From Trebouxia sp. TZW2008 (taxonomy: Eukaryota; Chlorophyta; Trebouxiophyceae; Trebouxiales; Trebouxiaceae): a stretch of 64,000 nucleotides of DNA. Numbering within the stretch: position 1 is the first letter of the stretch; each line of letters begins with the position of its first letter. The DNA lies in contig BDIU01000311.1 in NCBI GenBank assembly GCA_002118135.1, positions 1-64,000 on the forward strand, given 5' to 3'. Below the pieces are notes generated by a model that worked only from the letters and a program-made list of their open reading frames with translations, did no database searches and was not told where the DNA came from. This document shows positions 35,048-47,186 of this stretch, one piece after another. Made by a program: the position numbers and the translations under genes.

Positions 35048-36821
35048 GCTGTCAACAACAGGTCATGCGAGCAACCTCATGCAGAGCAATCTTGCATTTA
35101 AGCACAGGAGACTGTGCTTGACAGCAATTGGCTGGCGGACTTTTCCCGAATTTGGCGCTCTGTTGATGGGAGGAAGCTGTCTATGACTACACTCAAAAGA
35201 GTGCACTCAAGTCAACTCACCCTTGACCCCTTGACAAATTTGCATCGATAAGCAACAGAAGACGATCTCCACCTGTGTTTGGCGCTATAAGACTCTCTGT
35301 TGGCCTTCTGTGCATCGAGCCGCGACAGGCAGTTGATGAAGTGGCGGTCCCCGTACATAGCATGCGCATTCTGTCACCTCCTTGCATGCACGTTTACACA
35401 CTACAAAGAACGCGGACTGTCGTTTCTCATACCTGTCTCAGTTAGTCTCCAAAATGCCTTGTGTGTGTGTCGCCGCTGTCGATGACAAAAGACAAAGCAT
35501 GATCCACGCTGGCCTGGTTACACTTGTGCATGCCATAAGACCAGGCTCAGATGCCACTGTATTCACGCACAAAGGACAACTTACAGCCGGCCAGAGCTGT
35601 AGATGAGTGTATGTCACATGACTCAGTGTCAGCAGCTTGCAGTGCTTGCATATGGGCTGCAGCAGTGCTGTTAGGTACAGCTTGTCCTATATGTGTTGCA
35701 TTTGCATGCCATAGATGCCTGCAGAGTCAAAAGTGTCCATGGCAATGCTCATTTTCGTGTTATCTTTCTAGCTTGCATGGTTTTCTTACAACATGCTCCG
35801 CAAAAGCAACATGCGCTGTTGAGCACAAGCAAGAGGCACGGCTGCGTCAATAAGCAATGTCTAGTGACAGCATACATTGACCAGAACCTGCATTGCCAGA
35901 GTGTTGTTCATGGGTGACAGTGTTGGGCAAAGAGCAATGGCTTGACACATCTGATGCTGTGCTGCACAAGAGCTGTGCTGCATGTGACTGCAGCTGCTGC
36001 ATTTTGGTATTCTGCTACTCAAGGACTGCAAAAGCCACGCAAGACGATAGGCTCTATGTGTGGTGATGAGCTTGTAACTTGAACATACAAGCAGCCACTG
36101 CAGCAATGCGCCAACAGGCACATAGTGTTGCAAAGTAATCTGCTGGCGTCTGGTCTGCTCCAGCGCAGTCTAAAGCAAATCTTCAGATATGACGCATGTT
36201 ATGATGTCAGCCTGCATTGTAATGTGCAGCAAGTAAATGCAGCAAGGCTGGTCTCTGCCATAGAGGGTCAGTCTGCAGAAGTACAAGCTGCTTGCAAAAT
36301 TGAGCTGGCGATGAGCTGGCATGGTCTCTTCATGATTGATGCAATAATGTTGCCGCCTGACACTGTTAATGGACTGGGGCAGAGCCGCAGTTTGTGCTGC
36401 ACGAATCTTTCCTACTCAATGTAGATAATCTTGACAACAGGCTGGCACTTTATTTATGTCCAATTGTGTAATGGGCATTATTGCAAGTCTTGTAACGAAC
36501 TTGACCTCCACACAGGCAAAGGAAAATGCATGGATCTGATACCACTGCTTGCCAGGTCCACATTGTAACATGAGCTGATGCAGGTCCCCCCCTGTTACAT
36601 GGTTGATAACAGTGCAAGGCACAAAAAAGTGGTCGCAGATTATAAATTGAATGCCAGGTCCCTCAGGGTGATGGCTGCAGAACTCTCAACACTGGTGTTA
36701 TACACACATCTCTGAAAATTGTTTCATCTGTTTGAGCACAAGCCTGCAATTAAAGTGCTAAACCCTGCTCTGATTGCCTTTGTCCCAAGAGCCTTATTGA
36801 TGGTCCAGTTGTCACAGCTAT
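35048..36821. other. Intergenic region
   Basis: About 1.8 kb lie between two minus-strand genes. The longest open frame (about 36125-36424, +, 99 codons) is unlike anything I recognise. It shows no splice-supported extension, so I do not call it. The region probably includes the plastocyanin 3' UTR and the synaptotagmin-like gene's promoter. Confidence 0.4.
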
Positions 36822-37375
36822 CTACTGCACCACAACCTTGCCAACCATGCCAGCTCCCTGGTGGGGCTCGCAGTAGTAGTTGTATGTTCCTGGCTTGGAG
36901 AACTTTGAGCTGACCTTCTGTCCTGGTGAGTTCAGGTAGTCCTCGTGGGACAGGCTGTCTGCGCTCACTCCCTCCTGCAAAGGCGGGATCGGATTTTGAG
37001 ATACAAGAATCTTTTGCTAGCATGTGCGATAGCAGTGATAATGTTGGAACTTACTGGAATCTCGTCCTCGTCAAAGACGACGTTGTGGGGGAAGCCCACG
37101 TTGTTGGTCCAGGTGACGGACTCGCCAGCCTTGATCGTGACTGTGGCGGGGTCAAAGGCTAGTCCACCACCATCTGCTCCCAACTTGACGTTGGCAGCGT
37201 GTGCGCTCAAGGCTAGGCCTAGAGTGGCAATGCTGATGCCTGCACCTTTGGCGACGCGTGCAACATCCTGGCGAAGGGATGCAGCAGGTGCAACTGCGCG
37301 GACCTGGCGGGACTGAACCCTGCTGGGGGTGGCAACTCTAGCTCCGGAGATTGAGGAGGTCATTGCGAAAGCCAT
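36822..37375 (-). CDS. PETE: Plastocyanin precursor (157 aa, 2 exons)
   Basis: A blue copper protein of the thylakoid lumen that carries electrons from cytochrome b6f to photosystem I. Exons 37375-37055 and 36974-36822 join in phase 0. Residues 1-60 are a bipartite transit peptide: a Ser/Arg/Ala-rich stromal part, then a hydrophobic lumen signal (ISIATLGLALSAHA) with an AHA cleavage site. The mature protein starts ANVKLGADGG. Copper ligands are mature His37 (GFPHNVVF), Cys82, His85 and Met90 (YYCEPHQGAGMVG). The last three lie two positions earlier than the classic 84/87/92, matching the two-residue deletion of green-algal plastocyanins. I chose the ATG at 37375 because the targeting peptide begins there; the frame upstream is open but not credible. 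It is divergently arranged with LSM3. Confidence 0.97.
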
Positions 37376-37824
37376 TTTGGTCAAGTTGTGCGGGTATTTT
37401 GCACGAGCGGGTATTACTTTGCTGGCTGATGTGTCCGGCTTGCTTCTATGACCTGTTCGACATAAGCTGATCCAGAATTCCAGTACTTTAGGCTGTATTC
37501 GTTTCTCATCCATCTGCCTTATCTGCGCACAAAGATCTTCGCAGGGGCGATTTGGCAAGAGCCCTTTTCAAGCCCTCGCAAAAATGGCAAGGGCGCATGC
37601 GCCTGACTGCCCCAAACAGATGCCCCAACGAGCTGCTCGTTAGGGCAAGCTTTGGTAGCCTCGTAGAGCCACTCCCACGCATTCAGTGGCAAGTGACAGT
37701 CACAGGATACCCAGTCGGCAGTGGCTCGTTGCTCCCTGCGTCTCTGCTCCAAACGTGCATTTCTCGATCTTGCAGAGCGTGCGGTAGCCTGTGCGATCAG
37801 AACGGCTTCTCGGAATATTGAGGC
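37376..37824. promoter_or_regulatory. Bidirectional upstream region of plastocyanin and LSM3
   Basis: The two start codons lie head to head, 449 bp apart, so this stretch must contain both 5' UTRs and promoters. I see no TATA box. Two similar AATACCCGC words lie just upstream of the plastocyanin start (on its strand). Their role is unknown. Confidence 0.5.
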
Positions 37825-38306
37825 ATGGCAGAGGAGGATGCTACCGTCAAAGAGCCTTTAGATCTCATTCGACTCAGCCTAGACGAGAAGATCTACGTGA
37901 AGCTCAGGCATGATAGAGAAATCAAGGGCAGACTGCATGTAGGTGTTGAACCTTGGTGAAAGACACTGTCCTTCCCAGTTCATCAATATTTTCCATTTTG
38001 TTGACACTCCATGCAGGCATATGATCAGCATCTGAACATGATCTTGGGAGATGTGGAGGAGACCATCACATCAATAGAGATAGATGATGAAACATACGAA
38101 GAGATTGTCAAGGTATTGCCTGGTCAGGACATATCGTGGCAATGTCATGCACATGACTGTGAAGCACATCTGGACCTGGATGCATCACAAGCATGTCAGT
38201 CAGAGACTGATGTTTTGTTTCTGTACAGACCAACAAGCGAATGGTCCCGTACCTCTTTGTAAGGGGCGATGGAGTCATTCTTGTGTCGCCACCTCTGCGG
38301 TCATAA
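37825..38306 (+). CDS. LSM3: U6 snRNA-associated Sm-like protein LSM3 (95 aa, 3 exons)
   Basis: A subunit of the LSM1-7 (cytoplasmic mRNA decapping) and LSM2-8 (nuclear, U6 snRNA binding) rings. Exons 37825-37938, 38017-38112 and 38229-38306 join in phase 0. The Sm1 motif is visible as [18 protein letters not shown] with [16 protein letters not shown], including the conserved D-x-H-x-N RNA-binding loop. Sm2 is [14 protein letters not shown]. The acidic insert [18 protein letters not shown] between the motifs is typical of LSM3. The length is that of the family. The gene is very compact, with introns under 120 bp. Confidence 0.96.
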
Positions 38307-39316
38307 GACTTGTGAGGCCAGCCCAGATTATACATGGACTATATTGTGAGCACACATGGCAAGCAACCAAATACAGCGTCGCAGTCTGCATGAGCCACAA
38401 TCGACCTGCATCAAGGTGGCAGTTTTTGCTGCAATGGGAGGCATCTGCAAAGATGGTTTAGCACAGCAGGCCACCAGCACCCTGGCTATCAGCTATAAGT
38501 AGACAACCAGGCAAAAGCTCCAGCTGACTCAGCTGCCAAATAACGCCACTGCATGTATCAAAGCTGCGGCTGTGCGAAATGAACACAGTACCATGGTATG
38601 TTCAAGCAGCGCTAGAGAGCATAGGTGACAGTCAGCCAGCAGATGGTGTTCAACATGACTTCCAGCATTGACACTCTGTGCAAAAACATGCTGCGCGATC
38701 ATCTGTGGTTGTAAACAGACAATTGCAATGAGAAGGATCTCTATAGAGCAGCTTGCTGCTGTACCTAAACTGCAGTCTGACCACCAGTTCAATACTATCA
38801 CACACAATGCTCGCTGCCAACACTGCAAAATCCAGAGGGAAGTTTATGGTTTTGAAAGGACGTGTCTGCTGTCAAAGACATGCAAGTGCCTGTGTTCAGC
38901 ATGTCTACAGAGCTATCCTCCAAAGCAGACAGTGCGTAGCAGCTGAAGCCAAATCCCTTTCAAAATCTGAGCCATCAGGAGTTTGTGCCTACTTGCACAG
39001 GTGAGCAGGATGACAGTTCCTTCTACAAGATATGCAATGCATCACCGCATCTATGCATGCTAAACTTGTTCATCATCTTCCATGACTGCAATGCTGGAGT
39101 CATGGGCGCTTGCCTTGTTGGGCTCATTGGGCCAAATCAAACGCAGCAATCGACCATGTGAACTGCAGCCAGCTGGCGTGACTAAACGAGCAGTCTGCCA
39201 TTGACCATAGCATTGATGTTCGCCTGAGACCGCAAGCTTGCAGAAGGACCCCTTGCTGCACAAAAGATATGAAGTTTGTTGCTGAAGTCTAAGCTTTCAC
39301 AATCCTTGTCAGGCAA
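38307..39316. other. Intergenic region
   Basis: It holds the LSM3 3' end and the GLE1 upstream region. I recognise no gene in it. Confidence 0.45.
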
Positions 39317-42300
39317 ATGTGTGTCAGCCCGGCATCGCTGGTGACACAGCAGGCTCGGCAGTTAGAGTGGCGAAGTGAAGACTCCGACGACGAGAACACT
39401 GAGCTGGGCCTGTCCAATGCGCTCTACGGTTTGCCTTCACGAGACGTAAGTGAAGACAACGAGTCCCTCGTAGCCAGCACCTCTGGATCTGAGACACCTT
39501 CTCAATCACATGATCAGCCCTTTCAGCGCTTGACGTCGGAGCTTCAGCATCAGCTCAGTCAACTGCAACAGGTCCGATGCCTGAGTACCAGAAAATCAAG
39601 CTGCCAATGTGCCAGCTCCCAATTGTCATTAGCTGAGCCGACGCTTTGTTTGCAGACAGAAACACAGCGCAGAGTTGCTCAACTGCATTCGTGCATTCAG
39701 CAAATCCACCACAGACAGCTTCATCATCTGTATGACATCAGGGAAGACCTGACACGCAGGCAGGTATATTGCTAACAAGCAGAAATGTACATGCAGGCAA
39801 GCGGCTTTATGCCCTGTTTCAACCTTTTGCTGTTGTGCAGTCACAGCTAGCATCACAAGATGAGGAGAGGCGCAATGCCTTGGTGCACCAGCGAGAGCAG
39901 CATATGCAGGCTCTACTGCAAGAGCATCAAACCAAATTTGATCTTGGCAAGAAACAAGCCATACAGGTCTGGCATTGCCCTTGTACTGGCACTTGTGCTT
40001 GCAGACTATTGGCCACTTCAAGCAATTGCGACGACGAAACATTGCATTTGATATGCTGTTGCAGAAAGAGGAAGAGATGCGGCAGGAAGAAGCAGCAAGG
40101 CGCAAGAAAGATGCTGATAGGCAGCAAGAGATGCAAAGGCATCAGCAGGAACAGCAGCAGAAGTTTCTGCAGCAGCAACAAAAGGAGCAGCAACAGAAGC
40201 AGCAGGAAGAAACCAGGCAACAGCAGCATGATCAGCAGCAGGTGTGCCTTGCGCTTCTCTCCCTGCTGTTGCGTGTGCCATGTTGCTTCACAGAGAGACG
40301 CCAATGAGTTGTCTGCAAGCATTCACTATCTGCGGCAGAAAGTCAAAGCTGCAGCTGCCATTGTGTAGCTGGTAGAGTACCCTTGCCAGCACATTGTTGA
40401 ACAAGCTACATGCCCGACAAGATGTCGCTGCTACCGCTTGGTTCCTTTTGAGCAAGAAGGCTGTATGACACATCCTGACTGTGCAGGCACAGAAGCAGCA
40501 GCAGCATCAGCAGCAGCAGCAGCAGCAGCATCAACAGGCTGCACCCACTGCCCAAGCACAGGCTGCACAGCCAGCTCAGACAGCTGCTCCGGGAGCTGGC
40601 CTTAGCAGCGGTGATGGCTCAGGTGCATTCCAAGTAGCAGGATCAGCAGTACAACAGGAGTCATCCTACAAGGATAAGCTGCAGCAAGCTCAGGTGTGCC
40701 AACACAACTTGCATGTGGCTTGAGGGGCTTTGCCATGTTGCCTTCAGCCCACACAGTGGAGCTGCTTATTGGTTTGACTCATCTGTTGAAGCAATACCTC
40801 ATCATTCTTTCATTCATTCACTCATTCATTCATTTGAGACGTATGCCAGACTGGCTTAGCAGGCCCAGCTAGGCTCAGCCAGCCCAGCTATACCTCATGC
40901 TGCCTGTCAAGGCTCAGCAGCAGCAGTTGTAGCAAAGACAAGGTCCGGCAAGCTTGAATGCATAGCATAATCTGACTGTGGATCAAGAAGCACCAGCATA
41001 TTGCCTACATCACAGTTGTACATAGACCATGGGGCTACACTGTGATTTGACATCACCCTGGTCCAGCAGTGCTTCCTTTTTTGCCAGCCTGATGCTATTT
41101 GTGTAACTCGCTCCAAAGGCTGTTCACTCATGGCAAATGAGACTCTCTCACATTAAGCCTTGACCTACACTTGAGCTGTCACCTCAGTAGCAGGCAAAAC
41201 TCAACAGTCAGTAACTCAAACAGACTGCAGGCACTGTGTCACAAGCTGTCTGTGCGATGCAGAGCTGTTCTTGGCTTAATGTGTGTGGCGCCCGACACCA
41301 TGTAGTAAGTGCTGGCTGCATCCAGGTTCTCAAGCGTCAGATTTGGCTGTCTGAGCAGACAATTTTTTGCAATGCAGGCTCTGATCAAGGACTACCTTGC
41401 CAATGACGCCTGCAAGAAGGAGCGTCGAGAGATGGACAAGCAGCTGACCAAGCTTGTGCAGCAGATATCTGGCACCGGCTACAACGTAAGCCCTACATAA
41501 GTTTATCTTTACATGAGTACCAACAATTTGTCCAGCGAATTGTCCTTACTCAGAAGGGTCCTTAGAAACAGGAGTTACAGTGATGGCATTCCCGATACAG
41601 AGGCACTTCATTCCCGAATGAGTGTCAGTTTCTGCCTGAGCAAGGTCATTGCAGGCGCTCTCCATCTTTTGTGTTGATGTATGCACCCATTGAGCTGGTG
41701 CATTGCATGTAATGATGCTGACCGTAGCAAAGTTACATATTCTAGCGTATACTGCTAGATATGTGTAGGACAAGTCCTGTCTCATCAGGCAGGCTTGTCT
41801 TGAGCGTCACAAAACGGACGCCTGATGTTCAACTGCTGCAAGGCTGTTGGCATATGATTTAGCATTATCGTGACAAACTACTAAGTGAAGGTAGAGCGCT
41901 AGCTTGACTACGCCAGGGCTAGAGCTCCAAGCTAACTTGTATCATGCCTATTCAAGTTCCTGCTCCTCCTAGCATCCCCTGCGACAAGCAGTCCAGTATA
42001 TGCCAGCACAACATTTCTTCTCAAATCAAATTGAAGTGCAATCTTTCCATTGGCAAGCAGCCATGATGAATGCACATCGCCGCTTGCAGGTCAAGATAAA
42101 GTCTGATGCCATCCTGTCACTGCTGAGCCAGTCTTCAGAGGCGCAAAGAGTGTATGCATACCTGCAACTGACCAAGCGCTTCCTGTTCCAGTGTGAAAAT
42201 CAGGTAACTGTCATCAATCTGTTGCTGCATTGCAACCCATGCTGCTGCACTTATAACTCGACGCCCAAGCTGCTGTTGACCTCAAAGCGAGCAGCATATG

Positions 42301-44699
42301 CCTCTGTATGTCACGTCTGATGTGCTGTTCTTAGGCAAGTGTCAACCAAGTCGTGATCCTTGTCTTGCCGCAACTACTTTGCTCGAGTCTAACGCAACAA
42401 CAGGGCACAGCAAAAGTACTAGTCCATCAGCTAGAAATCCTGTGTCAAGACAAATAGTATGTGAAACACTGCAACAGCCCAACTTGTTCAACTGTTGCTC
42501 CACAGGAAGCTGCTTGCCTGCAATATAGCGCTGTGTAACTTGTCGCCGGGGGTAGCACAACAGATTGCACAACAGTGACAGACATGTAGCATGGTCCAAC
42601 AATGATGTGGCGGTGCCGCCCTGCAGATCTGCTTGAACAGGCCATCCTGCTTCCCATACGCCGAGGTTGCAGTGGCAGTGAGCCTGCAACACCCTGCCTT
42701 TGGAGAGCTGCTAGTGGCAAGACTCCAAGAGGTCAGCCCATGTTTTGTTGCAATTTGGGTCTGTGATGCTTTTGTAGTTGGCAGGGTAATTCATGGCAGT
42801 ACTGATTGCACTTCATGAACGCAATGAACATGGCCAGTGTTGGAATTCTGGTTTCAAGGCTCCAAGAGCTGAGCCTACTCAAGTAATGCGCTTTGCTTCT
42901 GTGTAGCTTCTGTCATGAGGGCTGTTCAAGATGCCAATACTGATTTGTTGGCAACAAGGCTTCACAAGGTGGGTCTCAAGAAGTTTTCCGTCTTGTTTTT
43001 GCACAAGTGAGCTAGCCATTGCCTTTGTATCAGGCATGCTTGCAAATGTCAAGCTTTTCAGCAAAGTGGCCTCAGCCTATCGACAAAGGTAGCATGCTGC
43101 AGTGCACAGGACTCTGTTGGGACACCGGTGACTGTGTGACTATGTACACCTGTCATGTGGAGTTATTGTGTGATGTTGTGTCATCAGTCATTCACTGTGT
43201 AATACATACAAATTTAAGTAGCAAGAAACTGGATACTTCTTCGGCATGTACAATAGACAGTCACTGGGGACTCAAGCATGCTGTACTGTGGTTCAGGGAT
43301 GTCCCCTAATTGTGCCAAAAGTCTACAGCTCCAGCAAGGCTGCAGCAAACCAGTACTTTGAGCATATGGGCTATCAGAAAACTCAGGACCCTAAGACTGG
43401 CAAGGAGGGCTTTGAGACTGCTGACCGATATCTGCAGCGGCTTGGTGGCTGTGTCGCCTTCTATGCTGCTGTCATGGCTTCTGAGCGGTGGCCACCACAG
43501 GCGCCTCTAGGCATCAACAGTGCTTGGCAGTACATGGCCAGGTATGCATGTGCAGTGAGACAAGCAGTATCTGCACTGTCATGGCGTCTGAGCAGTAGTC
43601 ACTGCAGGCGCCTCTAAAAATAAGCAGCGCTTGGCTGTATATGGCCAGATATGCGCTTGCAGTGAGACAGGCAGTGCCTGCGTTGAGGCCATTGAGCAGA
43701 TTGGCCAAATTAGTTATCATGACCGAGATATATGCATGAGAGGTTGGTTTCAGAGCAGCAAGCACTGGCATTGCTTCGTATGAACTGAGATGCTATCTGT
43801 CCTAGATTACATTTGTCGTCAGCAAAGCCTTTTGCGATCATGTCAGAACTGCATCCAGTGTGTCAGCTTCAGTGTGTAACTGTACTCATATGCTCCCCCA
43901 ATCCAACAGTTGTCCAAGTGCAGCTGAAGTCATGGCTTTGAGTAGGCAATGCTATGTTTGTCTTTGAATGTCATTTGGGCTGTGCAGGTTGCTGAACAGC
44001 ATACCACCCAATGGCACCTCAGCCTTTGCGCTGAATGCCTTCCTACAGATTGCGGGCTTCAGACTGTGTCAGGTGTTCAAGGACCAGTTCCTTAAGCTCT
44101 TGAGGTGCATGTATGACTTCTTTTACAAACCCCTTGAAAAGGTGAGTCGCATTGCGCTCTTGCTATGCAGCACCTGTCATGTCCCGATGCACCGCATCAT
44201 GTGCATCAGGCAATGCCTCAGAAATTGAATCATGTGGACGAAGAAGTCAGCTCTGCTCATGACAGTGCTCACAGTGATTAGAGGCACGTGATTTGTATGC
44301 CAGACAATGTGCACTTTTGACACGTTTGAGCATCCTGCAAGACATTCCCACGCAAGAAGCAATTTAGTCTCAAGCAAGTGCACTGAGCACATGGCTTGCT
44401 TGACATACATGACATCACAGGCTGGTTGCAGGGCAGTTCTTTGCTGCCATTCACATGCATTACAACGTTGCTGTCTGTCTTGCAAACAAAGCCTGTTGTT
44501 GGGGCCACGATAAAGATGTGTCATGCTCAATCGCCTAAACAGATAAACACCGTGATTCTGTTTGTCGCAGTCAGCAGATCTGGATACTAGGGCCAGTGCT
44601 GCAAGGATCAAGCAGTATGTGCTGCAGCATTCCTACAGGGAACCGCCAGAAGGCTCTCAGCTGCCTGAGTATGATCAGTCCACTGATATACGCGTCTAG
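39317..44699 (+). CDS. GLE1: GLE1-like mRNA export factor (575 aa, 11 exons)
   Basis: GLE1, with inositol hexakisphosphate, activates the DEAD-box ATPase DBP5 at the cytoplasmic face of the nuclear pore to release exported mRNA. The exons are 39317-39571, 39656-39763, 39841-39966, 40065-40241, 40487-40693, 41378-41485, 42090-42203, 42627-42731, 43297-43541, 43988-44141 and 44571-44699. Residues 20-75 are acidic and Ser-rich. About 80-225 are a long Gln/Glu/Arg coiled coil encoded by CAG-rich DNA, followed by a polyQ/Ala/Pro linker. The C-terminal HEAT-like GLE1 domain shows LTKLVQQISGTGYN, VYAYLQLTKRFLFQCENQ, FPYAEVAVAVSLQHPAFGEL, CPLIVPKVY, FETADRYLQRLGGCVAFYAA, INSAWQYMARLLNSIPPN and FLQIAGFRLCQVFKDQF. 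The start at 39317 is the first ATG of exon 1; an earlier noncoding exon is possible. Confidence 0.88.
40801..40835 (+). repeat. Imperfect (ATTC)n microsatellite
   Basis: Six to seven ATTC/ATTT units lie in a GLE1 intron. It is a simple-sequence repeat. Confidence 0.85.
41735..41860 (-). mobile_element. LINE-like retrotransposon 3'-end fragment
   Basis: This lies antisense in a GLE1 intron. The minus strand encodes LQQLNIRRPFCDAQDKPA, two stops, then DRTC. The 46.2 kb copy reads FQQLNIRRSYRDAQDKPAWRDRTC. The noncoding tail with CTAGCAGTATACGCTAGAA is also shared. It is inactive and truncated. Confidence 0.7.
43592..43690 (+). repeat. Decayed copy of the 3' end of GLE1 exon 9
   Basis: The end of exon 9 and its donor region (about 43480-43580, GCGCCTCTAGGCATCAACAG) recurs as GCGCCTCTAAAAATAAGCAG directly downstream. 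The donor GGTATGC has become AGATATGC. It is a non-functional tandem relic in the intron. Confidence 0.8.
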
Positions 44700-45373
44700 C
44701 ACTGCATGCAGCGACATCCATCGTATGGCGTGAGCGATTACCTTTGGCAGTGCCTGGCAGTATGTCTGTCCACACAATTGCCTTATAAGGTTCTTTGATC
44801 ATCTCAATGCTGTCAGACCAGCGTGCATCTCTGCTTGCACTTTCCTCCTTGCACACGCCAGCTCTGCAGGCATACACGCCATGGTGGCGTTTACAGCGAC
44901 TCATGCAGACAAACTTTTAGTTGCAGGTACAGAAAACTTTGAGGCAAAAGCTTGACATCATATGTTTGTTCTTGCGTACGATGCAAGAAGGCATGCAATG
45001 CCACGGCGCAGACGCATCAGATACAGTCTCGATCAATGAATGTAAGATACCAAGACTTTATGTTGTCAATGGGCACATGATCATCAGCAATACGCCTGTC
45101 TGGTACTTTTAGCCGATACTTTCACCATATGCCGAGCTTGGGCAATAGTGAGAGGCTACAGATGTTGCTTAACGGGATGACTGAGCACTTGATAGTTGTA
45201 GCAATTTGGCACTGCTCTTCAAGCAGACTGATGACTAACTGAAGCCTGTCTCCTGAAAGTGACTGTGAGTGCGCTCATTTCTGACTTCGGCGCGCCCCCT
45301 GAGGAGTTGGCACAGCAAGGGTACCTTGCAAGTTCGTGCGTCAGTCGTTCGCTTGCTACATCGCGAAAACAGC
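44700..45373. other. Intergenic region
   Basis: About 670 bp lie between two same-strand genes, with no recognisable gene or motif. The reading frame of the downstream gene is open for another 35 codons upstream of its first ATG, without an ATG. Confidence 0.4.
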
Positions 45374-47186
45374 ATGCTGACCAGCGTTCCAAAGTGCGGC
45401 TTTGTGTCTGTGACCTGCCCTGCGCACGGTGGCAATTTGTCGCGGCAGACGCAGAGAGTCCCACCCTGTCGAGGCGGCAATCGGAATGCACGCCTCTGCA
45501 GCAGCTTGCAAACGCAGCGGGACCACTGCAGTCGCTTGTCTTGCGTAGTCAATGCCACCGAGTCTTCTCAGACTTCTGAGCGATCACCTCAAGAGGTAGA
45601 GGCTGAGCTACGTGATGCCGTTCGGCTGGAGCAGTATGGCAGAGCTGCAGAGCTGCGCGATCTGCTCAAAACATTGCAACCCCAGAACACTGCTGCTGCA
45701 CTCAAGGAGAAACTAGACAAGCTTGTTGCAGATGAGCAATATGAGGTGGAAAATGCAACAATTGCCGCATGCATGCATGCATTGCTCAGTGTGCAGCTAC
45801 AAAATCACATATTGTAGGATGCATTCTTACAAAGTATGGCTGTTGTTGCATGCATGCATGCCCATGCACTGGTCAGTATGCAGCTGTAGCCATGATTTGT
45901 GATGCTTGTCCTGACACTTCAAATGAATGATGTATATGCAGGAGGCTGCAGCAGTCAGAGACCAACTCAGGGCATTAGTGCATAAGAAAATAGAGGATGC
46001 CCGGGAAAGGACAAGTAGCGACACTGTCACAAGCGGCGTGCGCATCAAAGTCAAAAGGTGCATACCGCTGAATGTGCTGCATCAAGCTGTGAGTAGCTTA
46101 AAGAGCAACCTTTGAAATCCTCATTTGCAGGGTTTGCTGTTGATGCATCTGTAATAATAGTGATAATAATTATGTGTTCCAGCATATACTGCTAGGTTTG
46201 TGTGGCACAAGTCCTGTCTCGCCAGGCAGGCTTGTCTTGAGCGTCGCGATATGAACGCCTTATGTTCAACTGTTGAAAGTCAGACAAAACGATGTCATTC
46301 CAGATCTTCCTTGGGCGACCTGAAGGATTTGATCCCTGGTGCATCTGTGCACAGACAAATCTGGCATTGTCACGTTGTCTGTGATGGTCATGCACACTGT
46401 TCATGCTGCTTTGCGCCCAACTCAACCACCCATGTGGCTTTGCAGCTTCTACGTGCCAAGCCAGTCTTACCCACAGCAGAATCAGTACTTCTTTATGTAT
46501 GCCATCACAATCACAAATGAGGGGAGCGATACAGTGCAGCTTCTAAATCGCCATTGGATTATACACAGTGCAACTGGGCAGAAGCAGGAAGTAAGGTGAG
46601 CTTGCGCTGGCCTTCTACTCCGTGCACAGCCTCCCAGATTAAGTGATGCTGCTGTATGGATCTTGTACTTGTATTGATGCCAGGTAGCATCTCCTTGCTC
46701 TTGCGGAGTGTGTACAATTCTTCCTGACCAGGCAACGGGTTATTTTGCAGCAGTCTTGATATTCCTTGCAGCCCTGGTCTTGCCAGACTTGTCAGCATAT
46801 CACACGTATTTCTCAATTACGATGATGCATGATGTAAGAGGGCAGTGCCAGCATTGTTCCAGCACATACAGTTGCGCATGATCAGCATTGCAGGCTTCAA
46901 TGCTGCCTGCATTATTTTAGCACTTTCATCTGCAGACATTCAGCAAAGCATGCTTTGTTGCAACTGCAGGGGCCCAGGAGTTGTGGGAGAGACACCTGTA
47001 CTAGAGCCAGGCAAGTCGTTTGAGTACAATTCAGCCTGTCCCCTAGCAACTCCAACCGGAACCATGCAAGGAGAGTTTGAGATGATACGTGTGAATGATA
47101 TAGATCCTAGCACTCGAAAGCCTGCATCATTTCAGGCAAAGATTGCAGAATTTGCTCTGGATATGCAACAAGCAGTTATGATTTGA
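45374..47186 (+). CDS. UVR-motif / ApaG-domain protein, probably plastid (284 aa, 4 exons)
   Basis: Exons 45374-45745, 45942-46057, 46446-46595 and 46970-47186 join in phase. Residues 1-65 are Arg/Ser-rich with few acids, consistent with a transit peptide. A UVR motif follows (EAELRDAVRLEQYGRAAELR), with a second UVR-like helix pair after it (EAAAVRDQLRALVHKKIEDA). The C-terminal ApaG/DUF525 beta-sandwich has YVPSQSYPQQNQYFFMYAI, LLNRHWIIHSATG, GPGVVGETPVLEPGKSFEY and TPTGTMQGEFEMI, all in family order. UVR motifs mediate contacts in UvrB/UvrC and in Clp adaptors. ApaG domains occur in bacteria and in some F-box and POLDIP2-like eukaryotic proteins. The plant lineage has proteins of this combination. 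The exact role is not established; organelle protein turnover is a guess. Confidence 0.85.
46150..46345 (-). mobile_element. LINE-like retrotransposon 3'-end fragment (best copy)
   Basis: This lies antisense in an intron of the UVR-ApaG gene. The minus strand encodes GRPRKIWNDIVLSDFQQLN, then IRRSYRDAQDKPAWRDRTC and a stop. GRPR-x-x-W followed by A-x-D-x-x-x-W-R is characteristic of the C-terminal end of many non-LTR retrotransposon reverse-transcriptase ORFs. After the stop comes the tail CCTAGCAGTATATGCTGG and an ATTATTATCACTATTATTA stretch that resembles the microsatellite end of such elements. No upstream reverse transcriptase remains. Confidence 0.7.

Noticed and set aside
40018..40322. 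Minus-strand Leu- and Ala-rich frames opposite the GLE1 coiled coil
   Set aside because: They are shadows of the CAG-rich polyQ coding sequence.
42335..42454. Acceptor-preceded open segment (ASVNQVVILVLPQ) that could be a GLE1 exon
   Set aside because: Its only donor gives phase 2 while the next exon needs phase 0. Skipping it joins CENQ directly to the FPYAEVAVAV block, as in the family.
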